Source: [Pseudomonas] carboxydohydrogena (GTDB lineage Bacteria; Pseudomonadota; Alphaproteobacteria; Rhizobiales; Xanthobacteraceae). From it: DNA of 64,000 nucleotides. Every line of letters starts with the position of its first letter. Position 1 is the stretch's first letter. The notes under the pieces are model-generated. The model ran no database searches. It was not told the origin of the DNA and saw nothing but the letters and a program-made list of their open reading frames with translations. The stretch spans positions 2,788,501 through 2,852,500 of the forward strand of contig NZ_CP113162.1 of the NCBI RefSeq assembly GCF_029030725.1, written 5' to 3'. Made by a program: the position numbers and the translations under genes. Shown here in pieces: positions 30,003-40,668 of the stretch.

Positions 30003-30269
30003 ATGGCTTGGTTTCTTAACCACTACAAGTGCGAACGCTGTCATCGCCGTTGGTCGGATGAATGGTCCTGCATGTGCGACGACACATGCCCGCACTGTGG
30101 AGCAAGAGACATGACTCCCGCGACAAGCGATGACCTTACGACGTTAATTGAGAAGACCGGCAGCGAATTTGTCGTGTTCTGGTCGCCGGAGACGGCCGAA
30201 CACGACCCGGCCTATCGCGAACTCGGTCGATTTCCGACTGAGCAGCAAGCTATTGAATTCCTATCGTAG
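30003..30269 (+). CDS. Small zinc-ribbon protein downstream of the dpnI-like gene
   Basis: The 88-residue protein begins MAWFLNHYKCERC and has six cysteines (10, 13, 23, 25, 29, 32) in two CxxC-like knuckles ending CPHCG. An acidic C-terminal half includes EFVVFWSPETAEHDPAYREL and FPTEQQAIEFL. It begins nine bases after the dpnI-like stop and is probably co-transcribed. Similar small proteins occur without DpnI in related genomes, as far as I recall, so a functional link is not shown. No characterised family. Confidence 0.75.
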   Translation: MAWFLNHYKCERCHRRWSDEWSCMCDDTCPHCGARDMTPATSDDLTTLIEKTGSEFVVFWSPETAEHDPAYRELGRFPTEQQAIEFLS

Positions 30270-30286
30270 GATTGAACTCTATCTGC

Positions 30287-31906
<1,620 letters not shown>

Positions 31907-32160
31907 GACGCCGTTGAATGATGAGAGATGAAAGGATTTGCGCAGGCTCTTAAGCCATGCGGAGCGTTTGCGAAAGGGCGCAGTTCCCTTGCAAAGGGCC
32001 ACGGCGCAAATTTCAGAATTACGACAGCATTGCGGCACCGCGCATGAGAAATATTTGTGCATGGCGTGAGGCACCGAGGGCTGAACCGCACCTCCGAAAC
32101 ATGTTATTAACCGCCATCGTTTGAGGTCGGCGGCCTGTGGCCCCGTCTTGCGAGAAACCG

Positions 32161-33054
32161 ATGATCTCTTTGTTTGCCAGAGTTCCGCGCCAGATCCGGG
32201 CGGACTGCGTTTTGCCTGCCGCGCTGCTGATGCTGTCAGTGGCGACGGCGCACGCACGCGCGCAGGACGATGAATCCAGCCAGCCGGCGCAGACCCAGGA
32301 CGAGGCGGCTGCGGACGTGCCGGAGCCGACCGCGTTCGAATGGAGTCTGCTGGATCCCTCCATTCCGGTGACGGCCGACAAGACATATAAATATCGCGCG
32401 CCCGCAACACTGTCCGGACCCGCCGCGAACTGGGATCGCACGGTGAAGGACGACGGCGGCTCATCCATGACCGTGAAACAATCGGTGCTGCCGTTCGCGG
32501 ACGCCAAGGTCGGCGCCGACATGAACGTCGCGCCCGATGGTCCGGTGACTTCGGGCGAACTGCTCGCGCGTCAGGCGCAGGGCGATACGTCATCGCTGCA
32601 ATCCGGCGGCAGCCTCTGGGCGACCATGAGCGCGCCCGGTGTCGCCGGCATCTGGGACAAGACATCGCTCAACGCGCGGATCGATCCGTCCGCCGACCAG
32701 AACAAGATCGGCACCGCGATCAGCAAAACGATCCCGATGGACAACAACCAGTACGCCCTCACCGTGCAGAACGGTTATGCCGTGGTGCAGCCGCTGGATA
32801 CGCCGATCGCGGGCCTTGGGCCGCGCACGGGCCGCAGCATCGAAGTCGATCGCTCGGCCAAGCTCGAATTCCGCGATACCGGCACGAGCCTGATCGCGGG
32901 CGAGACCCAATCCTCGCTGGATAATAAGTGGCTCGGCCGTGTCGGCGCGGAACAGAAGCTGTTCGGCGGCGTCAGCATTTCGGGTACCTATGCGCAGACC
33001 GCCGACGGCTTCGACAACAAGAGCCTCACCGCCGGATACAAATATCACTGGTAG
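32161..33054 (+). CDS. Secreted protein of unknown function, possible surface protein
   Basis: The 297-residue precursor has a hydrophobic signal segment (LPAALLMLSVATAHARA) and an acidic, Gln/Glu-rich linker after it. The rest is predicted beta-rich, with repeated strands such as LFGGVSISGTYAQTADG, and ends NKSLTAGYKYHW, a terminal aromatic that fits an outer-membrane strand. No family recognised. The start used is ATG 32161. The frame opens at 32137 but without a better site. Confidence 0.7.
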   Translation: MISLFARVPRQIRADCVLPAALLMLSVATAHARAQDDESSQPAQTQDEAAADVPEPTAFEWSLLDPSIPVTADKTYKYRAPATLSGPAANWDRTVKDDGGSSMTVKQSVLPFADAKVGADMNVAPDGPVTSGELLARQAQGDTSSLQSGGSLWATMSAPGVAGIWDKTSLNARIDPSADQNKIGTAISKTIPMDNNQYALTVQNGYAVVQPLDTPIAGLGPRTGRSIEVDRSAKLEFRDTGTSLIAGETQSSLDNKWLGRVGAEQKLFGGVSISGTYAQTADGFDNKSLTAGYKYHW

Positions 33055-33278
33055 CAGCGTTCCCGGACACCGGCGGGAACCCGTTCATTTCGCAATACGA
33101 TGTAAATGCGAACTTAACGCCGGCACGGCCGCGACAGCCATATCGTCTTGTCCACAAAAGGCGCGGACGATGACCCCAGTCCTGCCTCGTTATGGTCACG
33201 ATCCGTTGAAGTAATGCGGCCTCAGCTTCGTCGTGCGGGGGACAACCGCTCGCAAGCCTTGCGAAAAGGAGAAAGCCG

Positions 33279-33680
33279 ATGAACGCCATGCCGTCAGAAA
33301 AAATCGAGACCAACGAAATCGACGACAATCTCGCCGCCGTGACCGATGTCGAGGCCGGCATCCGCGATTTCGTCCGCAACGATATCGCCTACCTGCGCAA
33401 GACGCCTTCGATCCTTCACTCCGGCGATGCGCCGGATGCGGCTGCCGAGGCCACCGTCAACAACGTCAACACGCTGATCCAGCGTGTCGCCGGTGCCTCC
33501 GCAAGCGAGATCGATACCCTGATCGCCGAGCTCGAGAGTCTGCGCGGCTTCATGCATGAGGAAGGCCAGCGCGTGCAGCGCGAACTGGCGAGCTTCGCCC
33601 AATTGAGCCAGACCGCGATGAAGTCGACCCGGATGATCTCCGACAGCATCGCCCAGTGGAAGCGGCCGTCCGAGCAATAG
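33279..33680 (+). CDS. Small helical protein of unknown function
   Basis: The 133-residue acidic protein is predicted mostly alpha-helical, with a likely coiled coil over SASEIDTLIAELESLRGFMH and the following QRVQRELASFAQLS. It has no signal peptide, cysteine or membrane segment. AGGAGA lies about seven bases before ATG 33279, a strong ribosome binding site. I do not recognise the family. The next small membrane protein gene is on the same strand. Confidence 0.75.
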   Translation: MNAMPSEKIETNEIDDNLAAVTDVEAGIRDFVRNDIAYLRKTPSILHSGDAPDAAAEATVNNVNTLIQRVAGASASEIDTLIAELESLRGFMHEEGQRVQRELASFAQLSQTAMKSTRMISDSIAQWKRPSEQ

Positions 33681-33806
33681 GACCCGCCCCATGATCGGCA
33701 GGGCCGCCCGTCCATCCGGTGCGGCCCCGTTGCCGGTTTGAACCCGCAGCGCGTCTCACGCGACTGAATGAATGCGCCATCCCGGCGCGTCATACAGGGT
33801 CAAACC

Positions 33807-33944
33807 GTGAAGATCATCAAGCCCGATACCGCGGAGCCGATTCCGCTTCCGTCCTCAAGACAGAACATCGCGATCATCCTGATCCGCTTCGTGCTGTTTC
33901 TCGCCATCGCAGTCGTGGTGCTGTCGCTTGCCTACATCAAATAG
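33807..33944 (+). CDS. Putative small single-pass membrane protein (45 aa)
   Basis: The frame starts at GTG 33807 and ends at TAG. It has a charged, proline-rich N-terminus (KIIKPDTAEPIPLPSSRQ) and one hydrophobic helix (AIILIRFVLFLAIAVVVLSL) ending AYIK. AGGG lies about eight bases upstream of the GTG. It resembles the single-helix small proteins common in rhizobia. Real translation is not proven. Confidence 0.5.
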   Translation: MKIIKPDTAEPIPLPSSRQNIAIILIRFVLFLAIAVVVLSLAYIK

Positions 33945-34028
33945 CCCCTCGAAAAAGAACGCCGTTGCGGCTTTCTCCGGCGCATCCGCCGTGCGAGAAT
34001 TGAATCAAACGCAACAGGGGATTTGCGC

Positions 34029-34337
34029 ATGTTTCAGATCAACGATCTTTTCCAGTGGGACCGCTTCATCACGCCGACGATCATCAAGACCTTCTACTGG
34101 CTGGTGATCGCGCTCGTCATTCTCGGCGGCATCTCGGGGATTTTCGGCGGGCTTTTGCAAATGGCGATCAGCCCGTTCGCCGGATTCATCATGGTGCTGA
34201 TGGCGATCGCGGGCGTCGTCGCGGGCGTGGTGTTCTCGCGCATCGTCGCCGAATTCGTGCTGATCGTATTCCGGATCAACGAACACCTCGGCGCGATCCG
34301 CGAGCAGGGGCGCACCGACACGCAGCCGCGGTTCTGA
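34029..34337 (+). CDS. DUF4282 small membrane protein
   Basis: The 102-residue protein starts FQINDLFQWDRFITPTIIK, followed by two hydrophobic helices (WLVIALVILGGISGIFGGLL and FAGFIMVLMAIAGVVAGVVF) and a cytoplasmic tail with RIVAEFVLIVFRINEHLG. This is the DUF4282 pattern; the function is unknown. The start is ATG 34029, with AGGGGA about eight bases upstream; TTG 34023 is less likely. The TGA stop lies in the loop of a strong hairpin (34325-34346). Confidence 0.87.
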   Translation: MFQINDLFQWDRFITPTIIKTFYWLVIALVILGGISGIFGGLLQMAISPFAGFIMVLMAIAGVVAGVVFSRIVAEFVLIVFRINEHLGAIREQGRTDTQPRF

Positions 34338-34346
34338 AACCGCGGC
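34325..34346 (+). terminator. Hairpin over the DUF4282 stop codon
   Basis: GCCGCGGTT (34325-34333) and AACCGCGGC (34338-34346) form a perfect 9-bp stem. The CTGA loop contains the TGA stop codon. There is no T-run after it, so it may be a weak terminator or a transcript-end stabiliser. It lies between the DUF4282 gene and the convergent ychF. Confidence 0.45.
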
Positions 34347-34357
34347 ATTCCATTCAA

Positions 34358-35455
34358 TCAGGTATTGAACCGGAAGTGCATCACGTCGCCATCGGCGACC
34401 ACGTATTCCTTGCCTTCCAGCCGCAGCCGGCCCGCATCGCGCGCGCCCGCTTCGCCGCCCAGCGTGACATAATCGTCATAAGCGATGGTTTCGGCGCGGA
34501 TGAAGCCCTTCTCGAAATCGGTATGGATCACGCCGGCCGCACCCGGAGCCTTGGTGCCCTTGGTGATGGTCCAGGCGCGGGCTTCCTTCGGGCCCACCGT
34601 GAAATAGGTGATGAGGTGCAGCAGGTCGTAACCGGCGCGGATCAGGCGATCGAGACCCGCCTCCTCCAGTTCAAGCGTTGACAGGAAGTCCGCGCGCTCC
34701 TCGCGCGACAGTGTCGCGATCTCGGATTCGATCTTGGCGGAGATCACCACCGCGACCGCGCCCTCCTTCTTCGCGTGCTCGAACACCGCCTTCGAGAAAT
34801 CATTGCCGCTGGCGGCCGCGCCTTCCTCGACGTTGCAGACATAGAGAACCGGTTTCGAGGTCAGCAGGCCAAGCATGCGGAACGCCCGTTCCTCCTCCGG
34901 CTTGCGTTCGAGAAAGCGCGCGGGCTTGCCGTCGCGCAGCAGCTTCAGCGCGCGCTCGACCAGATCGAGTTGCTCCCTGGAGTCCTTGTCGCCACCCTTC
35001 GCCTTCTTGCTCAGGTTATCGACGCGCTTCTCGAGGCTTTCGAGATCGGCGAGCATCAGTTCGGTCTCGATGGTCTCGATATCGGCGAGCGGCGCGATCT
35101 TGCCCTCGACATGGGTGATGTCGGAATCCTCGAAGCAGCGCACCACATGCGCCACCGCGTCCACCTCGCGGATGGTCGCGAGAAACTGGTTGCCGAGTCC
35201 TTCGCCCTTGGACGCGCCCTTCACGAGGCCCGCGATGTCCACGAACGTCAGTTGCGTCGGGATGATCTGCGCCGACTTGGCGGCAGCGGCGAGCTTGTCG
35301 AGCCGAGGGTCAGGCACCGCGACCGCGCCGACATTCGGCTCGATGGTGCAGAACGGATAGTTCGCCGCCTGAGCCGCCGCCGTTTCCGTCAGCGCGTTGA
35401 ACAGCGTGGACTTGCCGACGTTCGGCAATCCGACAATGCCGCATTTGAATCCCAT
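34358..35455 (-). CDS. ychF: Redox-regulated ATPase YchF (Obg-like)
   Basis: YchF is a universally conserved P-loop NTPase that prefers ATP, binds ribosomes and affects the oxidative stress response. The 365-residue protein has the usual length. G1 is [15 protein letters not shown] and G3 is [19 protein letters not shown]. The family's long coiled-coil insertion (about 130-200) and the C-terminal TGS domain ([20 protein letters not shown] to DVMHFRFN) are present. The start ATG 35455 has GAGGGG upstream. It follows pth on the same strand. Confidence 0.97.
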   Translation of the reverse strand: MGFKCGIVGLPNVGKSTLFNALTETAAAQAANYPFCTIEPNVGAVAVPDPRLDKLAAAAKSAQIIPTQLTFVDIAGLVKGASKGEGLGNQFLATIREVDAVAHVVRCFEDSDITHVEGKIAPLADIETIETELMLADLESLEKRVDNLSKKAKGGDKDSREQLDLVERALKLLRDGKPARFLERKPEEERAFRMLGLLTSKPVLYVCNVEEGAAASGNDFSKAVFEHAKKEGAVAVVISAKIESEIATLSREERADFLSTLELEEAGLDRLIRAGYDLLHLITYFTVGPKEARAWTITKGTKAPGAAGVIHTDFEKGFIRAETIAYDDYVTLGGEAGARDAGRLRLEGKEYVVADGDVMHFRFNT

Positions 35456-35482
35456 GATATCCCCTCGATCGTCAGCGCCAGA

Positions 35483-36088
35483 TCATTTGTCGCTGGTTTC
35501 GTCCTTCGGGCCGAAGCCCTTGGCGTCCATCGCAAGATGAACCTTGTTCTGAAACGCGGAGTCCTTGCCCTGCGCGAGCAGCGCGGCGTTGTCCGAAACA
35601 ATACTGCACAGCGCCTCGACCCAGGGCCGCTCCGCTTTCGCGAAATCGTTCAGCACGTGGATATGCACCAGTTCCTTGACGCCGGGGTGGCCCACCCCCA
35701 TCCGCACGCGCTTGTATTCGTTGCCGACATGCGACGAGATCGAACGCAAGCCGTTGTGTCCGGCGATGCCGCCGCCGACCTTGACCCGAACCTTGGCGGG
35801 CGGCAATTCGATCTCGTCGTGAAACACCACGACATCGCTCTCGCCGAGCTTGAAGAAATTCGCGGCCTCCTGCACCGCGCGACCGGATTCGTTCATGTAG
35901 GTCGCAGGCTTCAGGAGAATGACGCGCTCGCCGTCCAGCACGCCCTCGGAGGTCTCGCCCTGAAAGCGACGGCGCCACGGTGAGAAACCGGGGCGCCGCG
36001 CCATTTCGTCGAGAACCATGAACCCGATATTGTGCCGGTTGCCTTCGTACTTCGATCCGGGATTTCCCAGCCCGACGAACAGGCGCAT
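35483..36088 (-). CDS. pth: Peptidyl-tRNA hydrolase
   Basis: Pth releases peptides from peptidyl-tRNA that drops off the ribosome. The 201-residue protein has the active-site region [20 protein letters not shown] (catalytic His), [13 protein letters not shown], and [19 protein letters not shown] with the conserved Asp. A C-terminal tail ([12 protein letters not shown]) extends beyond the E. coli enzyme. It lies between rplY and ychF on the same strand with gaps of about 25 nt on each side, the usual order in this group. Confidence 0.96.
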   Translation of the reverse strand: MRLFVGLGNPGSKYEGNRHNIGFMVLDEMARRPGFSPWRRRFQGETSEGVLDGERVILLKPATYMNESGRAVQEAANFFKLGESDVVVFHDEIELPPAKVRVKVGGGIAGHNGLRSISSHVGNEYKRVRMGVGHPGVKELVHIHVLNDFAKAERPWVEALCSIVSDNAALLAQGKDSAFQNKVHLAMDAKGFGPKDETSDK

Positions 36089-36112
36089 GACTCGGGTTCT
36101 CTTGCTGGTCTC

Positions 36113-36841
36113 TTACTTCTTCTTGTCGCCACCGGCCGCAGGGGCCTTGGCGGCACCGGCAGCGGCGGGAGCCGCAGCACCGGCCGCAGGCGCCTTGGCC
36201 GCGCCACCCGCAGGAGCAGCGGCACCGGCCGCAGGAGCCGCTGCGGCTTCCGCGGCAGGCTTGGCTTCTTCGCCCATGCCCGACGGCGGCACCACGGTGA
36301 CGAGCGTCACGTCATCGCGCGAGACCGGCTTCACGCCCTTCGGCAACTGAACATCGCTGAGGTGCAGCGAGTTGTTGATTTCGAGCTTGGACACATCGAC
36401 CTCGATGAACTGCGGAATGTGCTCGACATCCGCCTCGAGTTCGACCGTGTGGTTGACGATGTTGACCGTGCCGCCACGCTTCACGCCCGGCGAGACTTCG
36501 GCGCCCTTCACGTGCAGCGGAACGCTGACGCGGATGGTCGCGCCTTCGCCGAGGCGGAGGAAATCGACATGCAGCGGAAAGTCCTTCACCGGATCGAGCG
36601 CGTAGTCGCGCGGAATCACCCGGTGCTTCTGGCCATCGAGATCGATGTTCAGCAGCGTGGTGAGGAAGTGGCCTGCGAAAATGCTCTGACGCAATGCCTT
36701 GTCGTCGAGCGAGATCGTGACCGGCGGTTTGTTGTCGCCGTAGATCACAGCCGGCACGCGGCCAGCGCGACGTTCAGCCCGAGCGGCCCCCTTGCCGGCC
36801 TTCGGACGAGCGGTCGCCTTCAATTCCTTGACGGTCGCCAT
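36113..36841 (-). CDS. rplY: 50S ribosomal protein L25/general stress protein Ctc
   Basis: L25 binds 5S rRNA; the long TL5/Ctc form has an extra C-terminal domain. The 242-residue protein has the 5S-binding N-domain (residues 1-95, with KGAARAERRAGRVPAVIYG) and the beta domain (to about 190). A low-complexity tail of about 50 residues made of Ala, Pro and Gly ends GGDKKK. The start is ATG 36841 (ATVKELKATARPKAG); the frame opens at 36865 without family match. The first gene of the rplY-pth-ychF group. Its leader contains a GC-rich hairpin (36873-36890). Confidence 0.95.
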   Translation of the reverse strand: MATVKELKATARPKAGKGAARAERRAGRVPAVIYGDNKPPVTISLDDKALRQSIFAGHFLTTLLNIDLDGQKHRVIPRDYALDPVKDFPLHVDFLRLGEGATIRVSVPLHVKGAEVSPGVKRGGTVNIVNHTVELEADVEHIPQFIEVDVSKLEINNSLHLSDVQLPKGVKPVSRDDVTLVTVVPPSGMGEEAKPAAEAAAAPAAGAAAPAGGAAKAPAAGAAAPAAAGAAKAPAAGGDKKK

Positions 36842-37151
36842 AGTTGTAAGTCCTTGTTTTTGCAAAATTTAAGGGCCGCAAACGCGGCCCGTTCGATCGC
36901 CGCGGCAAGCCTCCAGGGGTGCGGGGGCCGCGAACGAGCCGGTTCTTAGCCCCAACGGCCTGAAAAGACAAGGAATGGCGCTCGAAAACCGGGCCGAATC
37001 CGCTCCGGCGCCCCCCGAAGTTTCATCGGCAAAAACGGCTGACAGGTAAAATTCTAAGGGTTCCGAAACGGTTTTGTCGGAACTTTGGCCTAGGTTCCCG
37101 GTGCCGGAAGAACGCCAGGCCCGGCAAAAATCGGTTCCAGAAGAGGCCCAG
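36842..37151. other. 310-nt intergenic region between rplY and the HD-GYP gene
   Basis: This is a divergent promoter region. It holds the hairpin GGGCCGC-AAAC-GCGGCCC (36873-36890) in the rplY leader, about 32 nt before its ATG. It is followed on the rplY strand by TTAAATTTT, so it could end early transcripts. On the other side is AT-richer DNA before the HD-GYP start. I see no gene and no tRNA in it. Confidence 0.5.
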
Positions 37152-38234
37152 ATGACGCTTGCATACAGGTCCGCCGCCAGAAGGCGCGTGCTCCTTGCAT
37201 CCGACCGCAACGACCGCAGCGACGACCTCATCGCCATCCTGACCAGGGCCGGCGAGGTCGAGCGCATGACGACCGACGAGATGCCCGACAATCCGGATAA
37301 TTATGCGGGCATTGTCATCGACATCGATCTGTCTTCGGTTCCAAGCGTCCAGACGGTTCGCCGCAAGCTGACCGGCAAGGCCTATCAGGGCATGCCGCGG
37401 CTGTTCGTACTGTCGGATTCACTGCACCGGGAGGCGACCCAGGCATGGTCGCTCGGCGCAACCGACACCATCCGCTGGCCGTTCGACCCCAAGACCATCC
37501 TGCAACGCGTTGCCCTCTCTTTCCCGCAGACGGAGGAAGAAACCAGCGCGAGCATCGTGCTCAGCGAAGGACTCTCCGCCGCTCAGGACGTGATGGTCCG
37601 CATGTTTGAAAAACTGCCGGCCGGCGTGCCGCTGTCCTACAGCGATATCGTCCATGCCGAGGACAAGATCCTGCGGGCGCTGCGCCGTTCCAGCCTGCGC
37701 GAATGGCTCGTCGCCATCAACAAGCATCATGTCCGCAGCTACCGTCACACGCTGTTCGTCACCGGCTATGCCGTCGCTTTCGCCCAGCATCTCGGGATGC
37801 GTAACGAAGACCAGCGCCGCCTCGCCCGCGCGGCCCTGATCCACGATGTCGGCAAGGCGTACATTCCGGCCGCGATCCTCGACAAACCCGAGGCGCTGAC
37901 GCCGGACGAAGAAGCCGAACTCGCCAAGCATACGCAGATCGGCCACGACGTGCTCAGGGCGCACGGCGATTTTCCGCCGGAAATGCTCGACGTGGTGCTG
38001 CATCACCACGAACTGCTCGACGGCAGTGGCTATCCGCAGCAACTGAGCGGCGATCAGATATCCGATATCGTGCGCATGATCACCATCGTCGATATCTTCG
38101 CGATGCTGGTGGAGGACCGCGCCGACAGCCCTCCGATGTCGCATCAGGATGCGATCGCGGCGATGGAGCAGATGCAGACGCAGATCGACCAGCCCCTGCT
38201 CCAGGCGTTCCGCCCGGTGGTGCTGGCGACGTAA
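37152..38234 (+). CDS. HD-GYP domain protein with N-terminal receiver-like domain
   Basis: The 360-residue protein has a REC-like N-terminal domain (about 1-130) and an HD-GYP hydrolase domain. The metal-binding HD is in LIHDVGKAYIPAAI, followed by HTQIGHDVL. The GYP signature is present as HHHELLDGSGYPQQLSGDQ. HD-GYP proteins hydrolyse cyclic-di-GMP; activity is likely but unproven. The receiver segment lacks the usual acidic pocket context, so it may be a degenerate sensor. The start is ATG 37152, with AGAGG upstream; TTG 37074 is less likely. Confidence 0.88.
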   Translation: MTLAYRSAARRRVLLASDRNDRSDDLIAILTRAGEVERMTTDEMPDNPDNYAGIVIDIDLSSVPSVQTVRRKLTGKAYQGMPRLFVLSDSLHREATQAWSLGATDTIRWPFDPKTILQRVALSFPQTEEETSASIVLSEGLSAAQDVMVRMFEKLPAGVPLSYSDIVHAEDKILRALRRSSLREWLVAINKHHVRSYRHTLFVTGYAVAFAQHLGMRNEDQRRLARAALIHDVGKAYIPAAILDKPEALTPDEEAELAKHTQIGHDVLRAHGDFPPEMLDVVLHHHELLDGSGYPQQLSGDQISDIVRMITIVDIFAMLVEDRADSPPMSHQDAIAAMEQMQTQIDQPLLQAFRPVVLAT

Positions 38235-38252
38235 CGGCTTTCCTGCTTTCCG

Positions 38253-38507
38253 CTAGCCGCCGCCGAGCCTGGCTTCGAGCGCGGCGATCCGCGCCTTCAG
38301 AGCCTCGTTCTCCTCGCGCGCGAGCCGCGCCATGTCCTTGACCGCGTCGAACTCCTCGCGCTTGACGAGATCGAGATCGTTGAGGATGCGCTCGGCCTGA
38401 TGCCGCACCACCGTGTCGATCTCGCGCTTGACGCCCTGGGCGGCACCGGCGGCGTCGTTCATCAGCCGCGCGACTTCATCGAAAAAGCGGTTGTTGGTCT
38501 GGGTCAT
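38253..38507 (-). CDS. UbiK-family accessory factor (BMFP/YqiC-like)
   Basis: The 84-residue protein is one long amphipathic helix with a coiled-coil C-terminus, ENEALKARIAALEARLGGG, and the conserved FFDEVARLMNDAAGAAQGVK at the N-terminus. UbiK assists ubiquinone biosynthesis under oxygen in enterobacteria; family members also have membrane fusogenic activity. The start ATG 38507 has GGAG six bases upstream; the ATG at 38513 is too close to that site. Convergent with the HD-GYP gene. Confidence 0.88.
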   Translation of the reverse strand: MTQTNNRFFDEVARLMNDAAGAAQGVKREIDTVVRHQAERILNDLDLVKREEFDAVKDMARLAREENEALKARIAALEARLGGG

Positions 38508-38695
38508 CTTCATCTCCGATGGCGGCCACGGCCGGTTCTGGAGAACACAATGGGGATCGCGGCGCGCCCGCGCAAGCCGTCTCGCGGCACTTTAATGTCA
38601 TCGTTCCATGAACAGGCCGTGGTCTGCTTGACTTTGCCCCACGACAGCGGCCATGACCGCATGACGTGATGACCGTCCACCGGGATTGAACGCCG

Positions 38696-39562
38696 ATGCC
38701 GTCCACCATCCTCCTTGCCGCGACGCTCATCCCGCTGCTGCTCCAGTTTCCGGCATTCGATCCGATCGCGATCAGGCTCGGGCCTCTGGCGATCCGCTGG
38801 TACGCGCTGGCCTATATCGGCGGCATCGTCATCGGCTGGCTCTACGCCCGCAGCATCATCCGTACCGAGAAATTGTGGGGCGGCCGCGCGCCGATGACCA
38901 CGCTCGATTTCGACGATTTCATCCTGTGGGTGACGCTCGGCATCATTCTCGGCGGACGCACCGGCTACGTGCTGTTCTACAATCTCGATTTCTTCATCGC
39001 GCACCCGGCGCAGATTCTTGAATTGTGGAATGGCGGCATGTCGTTCCATGGCGGGTTCCTCGGCTGCGTCGTCGCGGTGCTGGCGTTCGGCTACCGCCGC
39101 AAGATCCCGGTACTGTCGCTAGGCGACGTCACCTGCGCGGTCGGCCCGATCGGGCTGCTGCTCGGGCGGCTGGCGAATTTCATCAACGGCGAATTGTGGG
39201 GCCGCCCGGCCGATCCCACCCTGCCATGGGCAATGGTATTTCCGACCGGCGGCCCGGTGCCGCGCCATCCGAGCCAGCTCTACGAAGCGAGCCTCGAAGG
39301 CGTGCTGCTGTTCATCGTGCTCGCGGTCGCTATCCGCTGCGGCGCGCTGAAGCGGCCCGGGCTCATCATCGGCATTTTCGCAACCTGTTATGGGCTTGCA
39401 CGCATCACCGGCGAATTTTTCCGTGAACCGGACCCTCAACTCGGATTTCTGTGGGGCGGTTTGACGATGGGAATGATATTGTCGGTCCCCATGATCGTGG
39501 CGGGGCTGGCATTCATCGGCGTGGCGCTGCGGCGCGGCGCGCGCAACAACGAGGCATCGTGA
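38696..39562 (+). CDS. lgt: Prolipoprotein diacylglyceryl transferase
   Basis: Lgt attaches diacylglycerol to the lipobox cysteine of prolipoproteins in the inner membrane. The 288-residue protein has about seven helices, the [11 protein letters not shown] motif in helix 1, MSFHGGFLG with the essential His, and the Lgt signature [15 protein letters not shown] (usually [14 protein letters not shown]). Its TGA overlaps the GTG start of midA (GTGA), so the two are translationally coupled. The start is ATG 38696. A putative lipoprotein gene is only 2 kb downstream. Confidence 0.96.
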   Translation: MPSTILLAATLIPLLLQFPAFDPIAIRLGPLAIRWYALAYIGGIVIGWLYARSIIRTEKLWGGRAPMTTLDFDDFILWVTLGIILGGRTGYVLFYNLDFFIAHPAQILELWNGGMSFHGGFLGCVVAVLAFGYRRKIPVLSLGDVTCAVGPIGLLLGRLANFINGELWGRPADPTLPWAMVFPTGGPVPRHPSQLYEASLEGVLLFIVLAVAIRCGALKRPGLIIGIFATCYGLARITGEFFREPDPQLGFLWGGLTMGMILSVPMIVAGLAFIGVALRRGARNNEAS

Positions 39563-40668
39563 TCGATACCGAATACACGCCGTTCGAGCTTTATCTGCGC
39601 CAGTTGATCGCGACCGCGGGGCCGATGCCGGTTTCGCGCTACATGCAGCTTTGCATGACGCATCCGGAATACGGCTATTACGTCAACCGCGATCCGCTCG
39701 GCCGTGGCGGCGACTTCACCACCGCACCGGAAATTTCCCAGATGTTCGGCGAACTGATCGGCCTGTGGGCGGCCTCGGTCTGGAACGCGATGGGCATGCC
39801 CGAGCGCATCCAGTTGATCGAACTCGGTCCCGGGCGCGGCACCATGATGGCGGACGCGCTGCGCGCGATCCGGATTCTGCCCGCGTTTTTCGACGCCATC
39901 GACGTGCATCTCGTCGAGGTCAGTCCATCGCTGCGCGCGATCCAGCGCGACACGCTCGCCGACATCAAGCCGTTTCAGTGGCATCATCTGCTCGGCGACG
40001 TGCCGGAAGGACCTGCGATCATTCTCGCCAACGAATATTTCGACGTGCTGCCGATCCATCAGATGGTGAAGAAGGACACCGGCTGGCACGAGCGCATGGT
40101 GGGCGTCGATGACGATGTTTTCATCTTCACCACCGCGCCCGAGCCGACGCCTCGTTTCGAGGTTTCGGTGCCGCCGCATGTGCGCAACGCGCCGAACGGC
40201 ACGATCTTCGAGTGGCGCGAGACCAACGAGATCATGGCGCTCGCGCGCCGCATCCGCGAATTCGGCGGCGCCGCGCTCCTGATCGACTACGGTCATATCC
40301 GCTCTGATGCGGGCGACACCTTCCAGGCTGTCGCCAAACACAAATACACCGATCCCTTGCGCGCACCCGGCACCGCCGATCTCACCGCGCATGTCGATTT
40401 CCAGGCGCTGGCCGATGCCGCGCAATCGATGGGCGTGCTTGCGCACGGCCCCGTCGAGCAGGGCACGTTCCTCGGCCATCTCGGCATCGAGACGCGCGCA
40501 CAAACGCTCATCAAGCATTCCGCCTCGCAAAGCGCGGGCGATATCGCCAGCGCACTGAAACGGCTGGTCGAGAGCGGCCCGAAGGCGATGGGTTCGCTGT
40601 TCAAGGTGCTCGGCCTGTCGCACCCCTCCATTCCGGCGCTCGCGGCGCTGTCCGATACGCCTTCATGA
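39559..40668 (+). CDS. SAM-dependent methyltransferase, MidA/NDUFAF7 family
   Basis: The 369-residue protein has the MidA layout: [14 protein letters not shown] near the start, then [20 protein letters not shown], the SAM-binding [11 protein letters not shown] and [14 protein letters not shown]. Eukaryotic NDUFAF7 methylates an arginine of respiratory complex I; the bacterial role is likely similar but not shown. The start is GTG 39559, which overlaps the lgt stop; its own stop overlaps the ATG of pgeF (ATGA). A longer open frame upstream lies inside lgt. Confidence 0.92.
   Translation: MIDTEYTPFELYLRQLIATAGPMPVSRYMQLCMTHPEYGYYVNRDPLGRGGDFTTAPEISQMFGELIGLWAASVWNAMGMPERIQLIELGPGRGTMMADALRAIRILPAFFDAIDVHLVEVSPSLRAIQRDTLADIKPFQWHHLLGDVPEGPAIILANEYFDVLPIHQMVKKDTGWHERMVGVDDDVFIFTTAPEPTPRFEVSVPPHVRNAPNGTIFEWRETNEIMALARRIREFGGAALLIDYGHIRSDAGDTFQAVAKHKYTDPLRAPGTADLTAHVDFQALADAAQSMGVLAHGPVEQGTFLGHLGIETRAQTLIKHSASQSAGDIASALKRLVESGPKAMGSLFKVLGLSHPSIPALAALSDTPS

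Noticed and set aside
37079-37083. GGAAC as a possible EcfG (general stress) -35 box upstream of the HD-GYP gene
   Set aside because: No CGTT-like -10 element lies 16-17 nt downstream.
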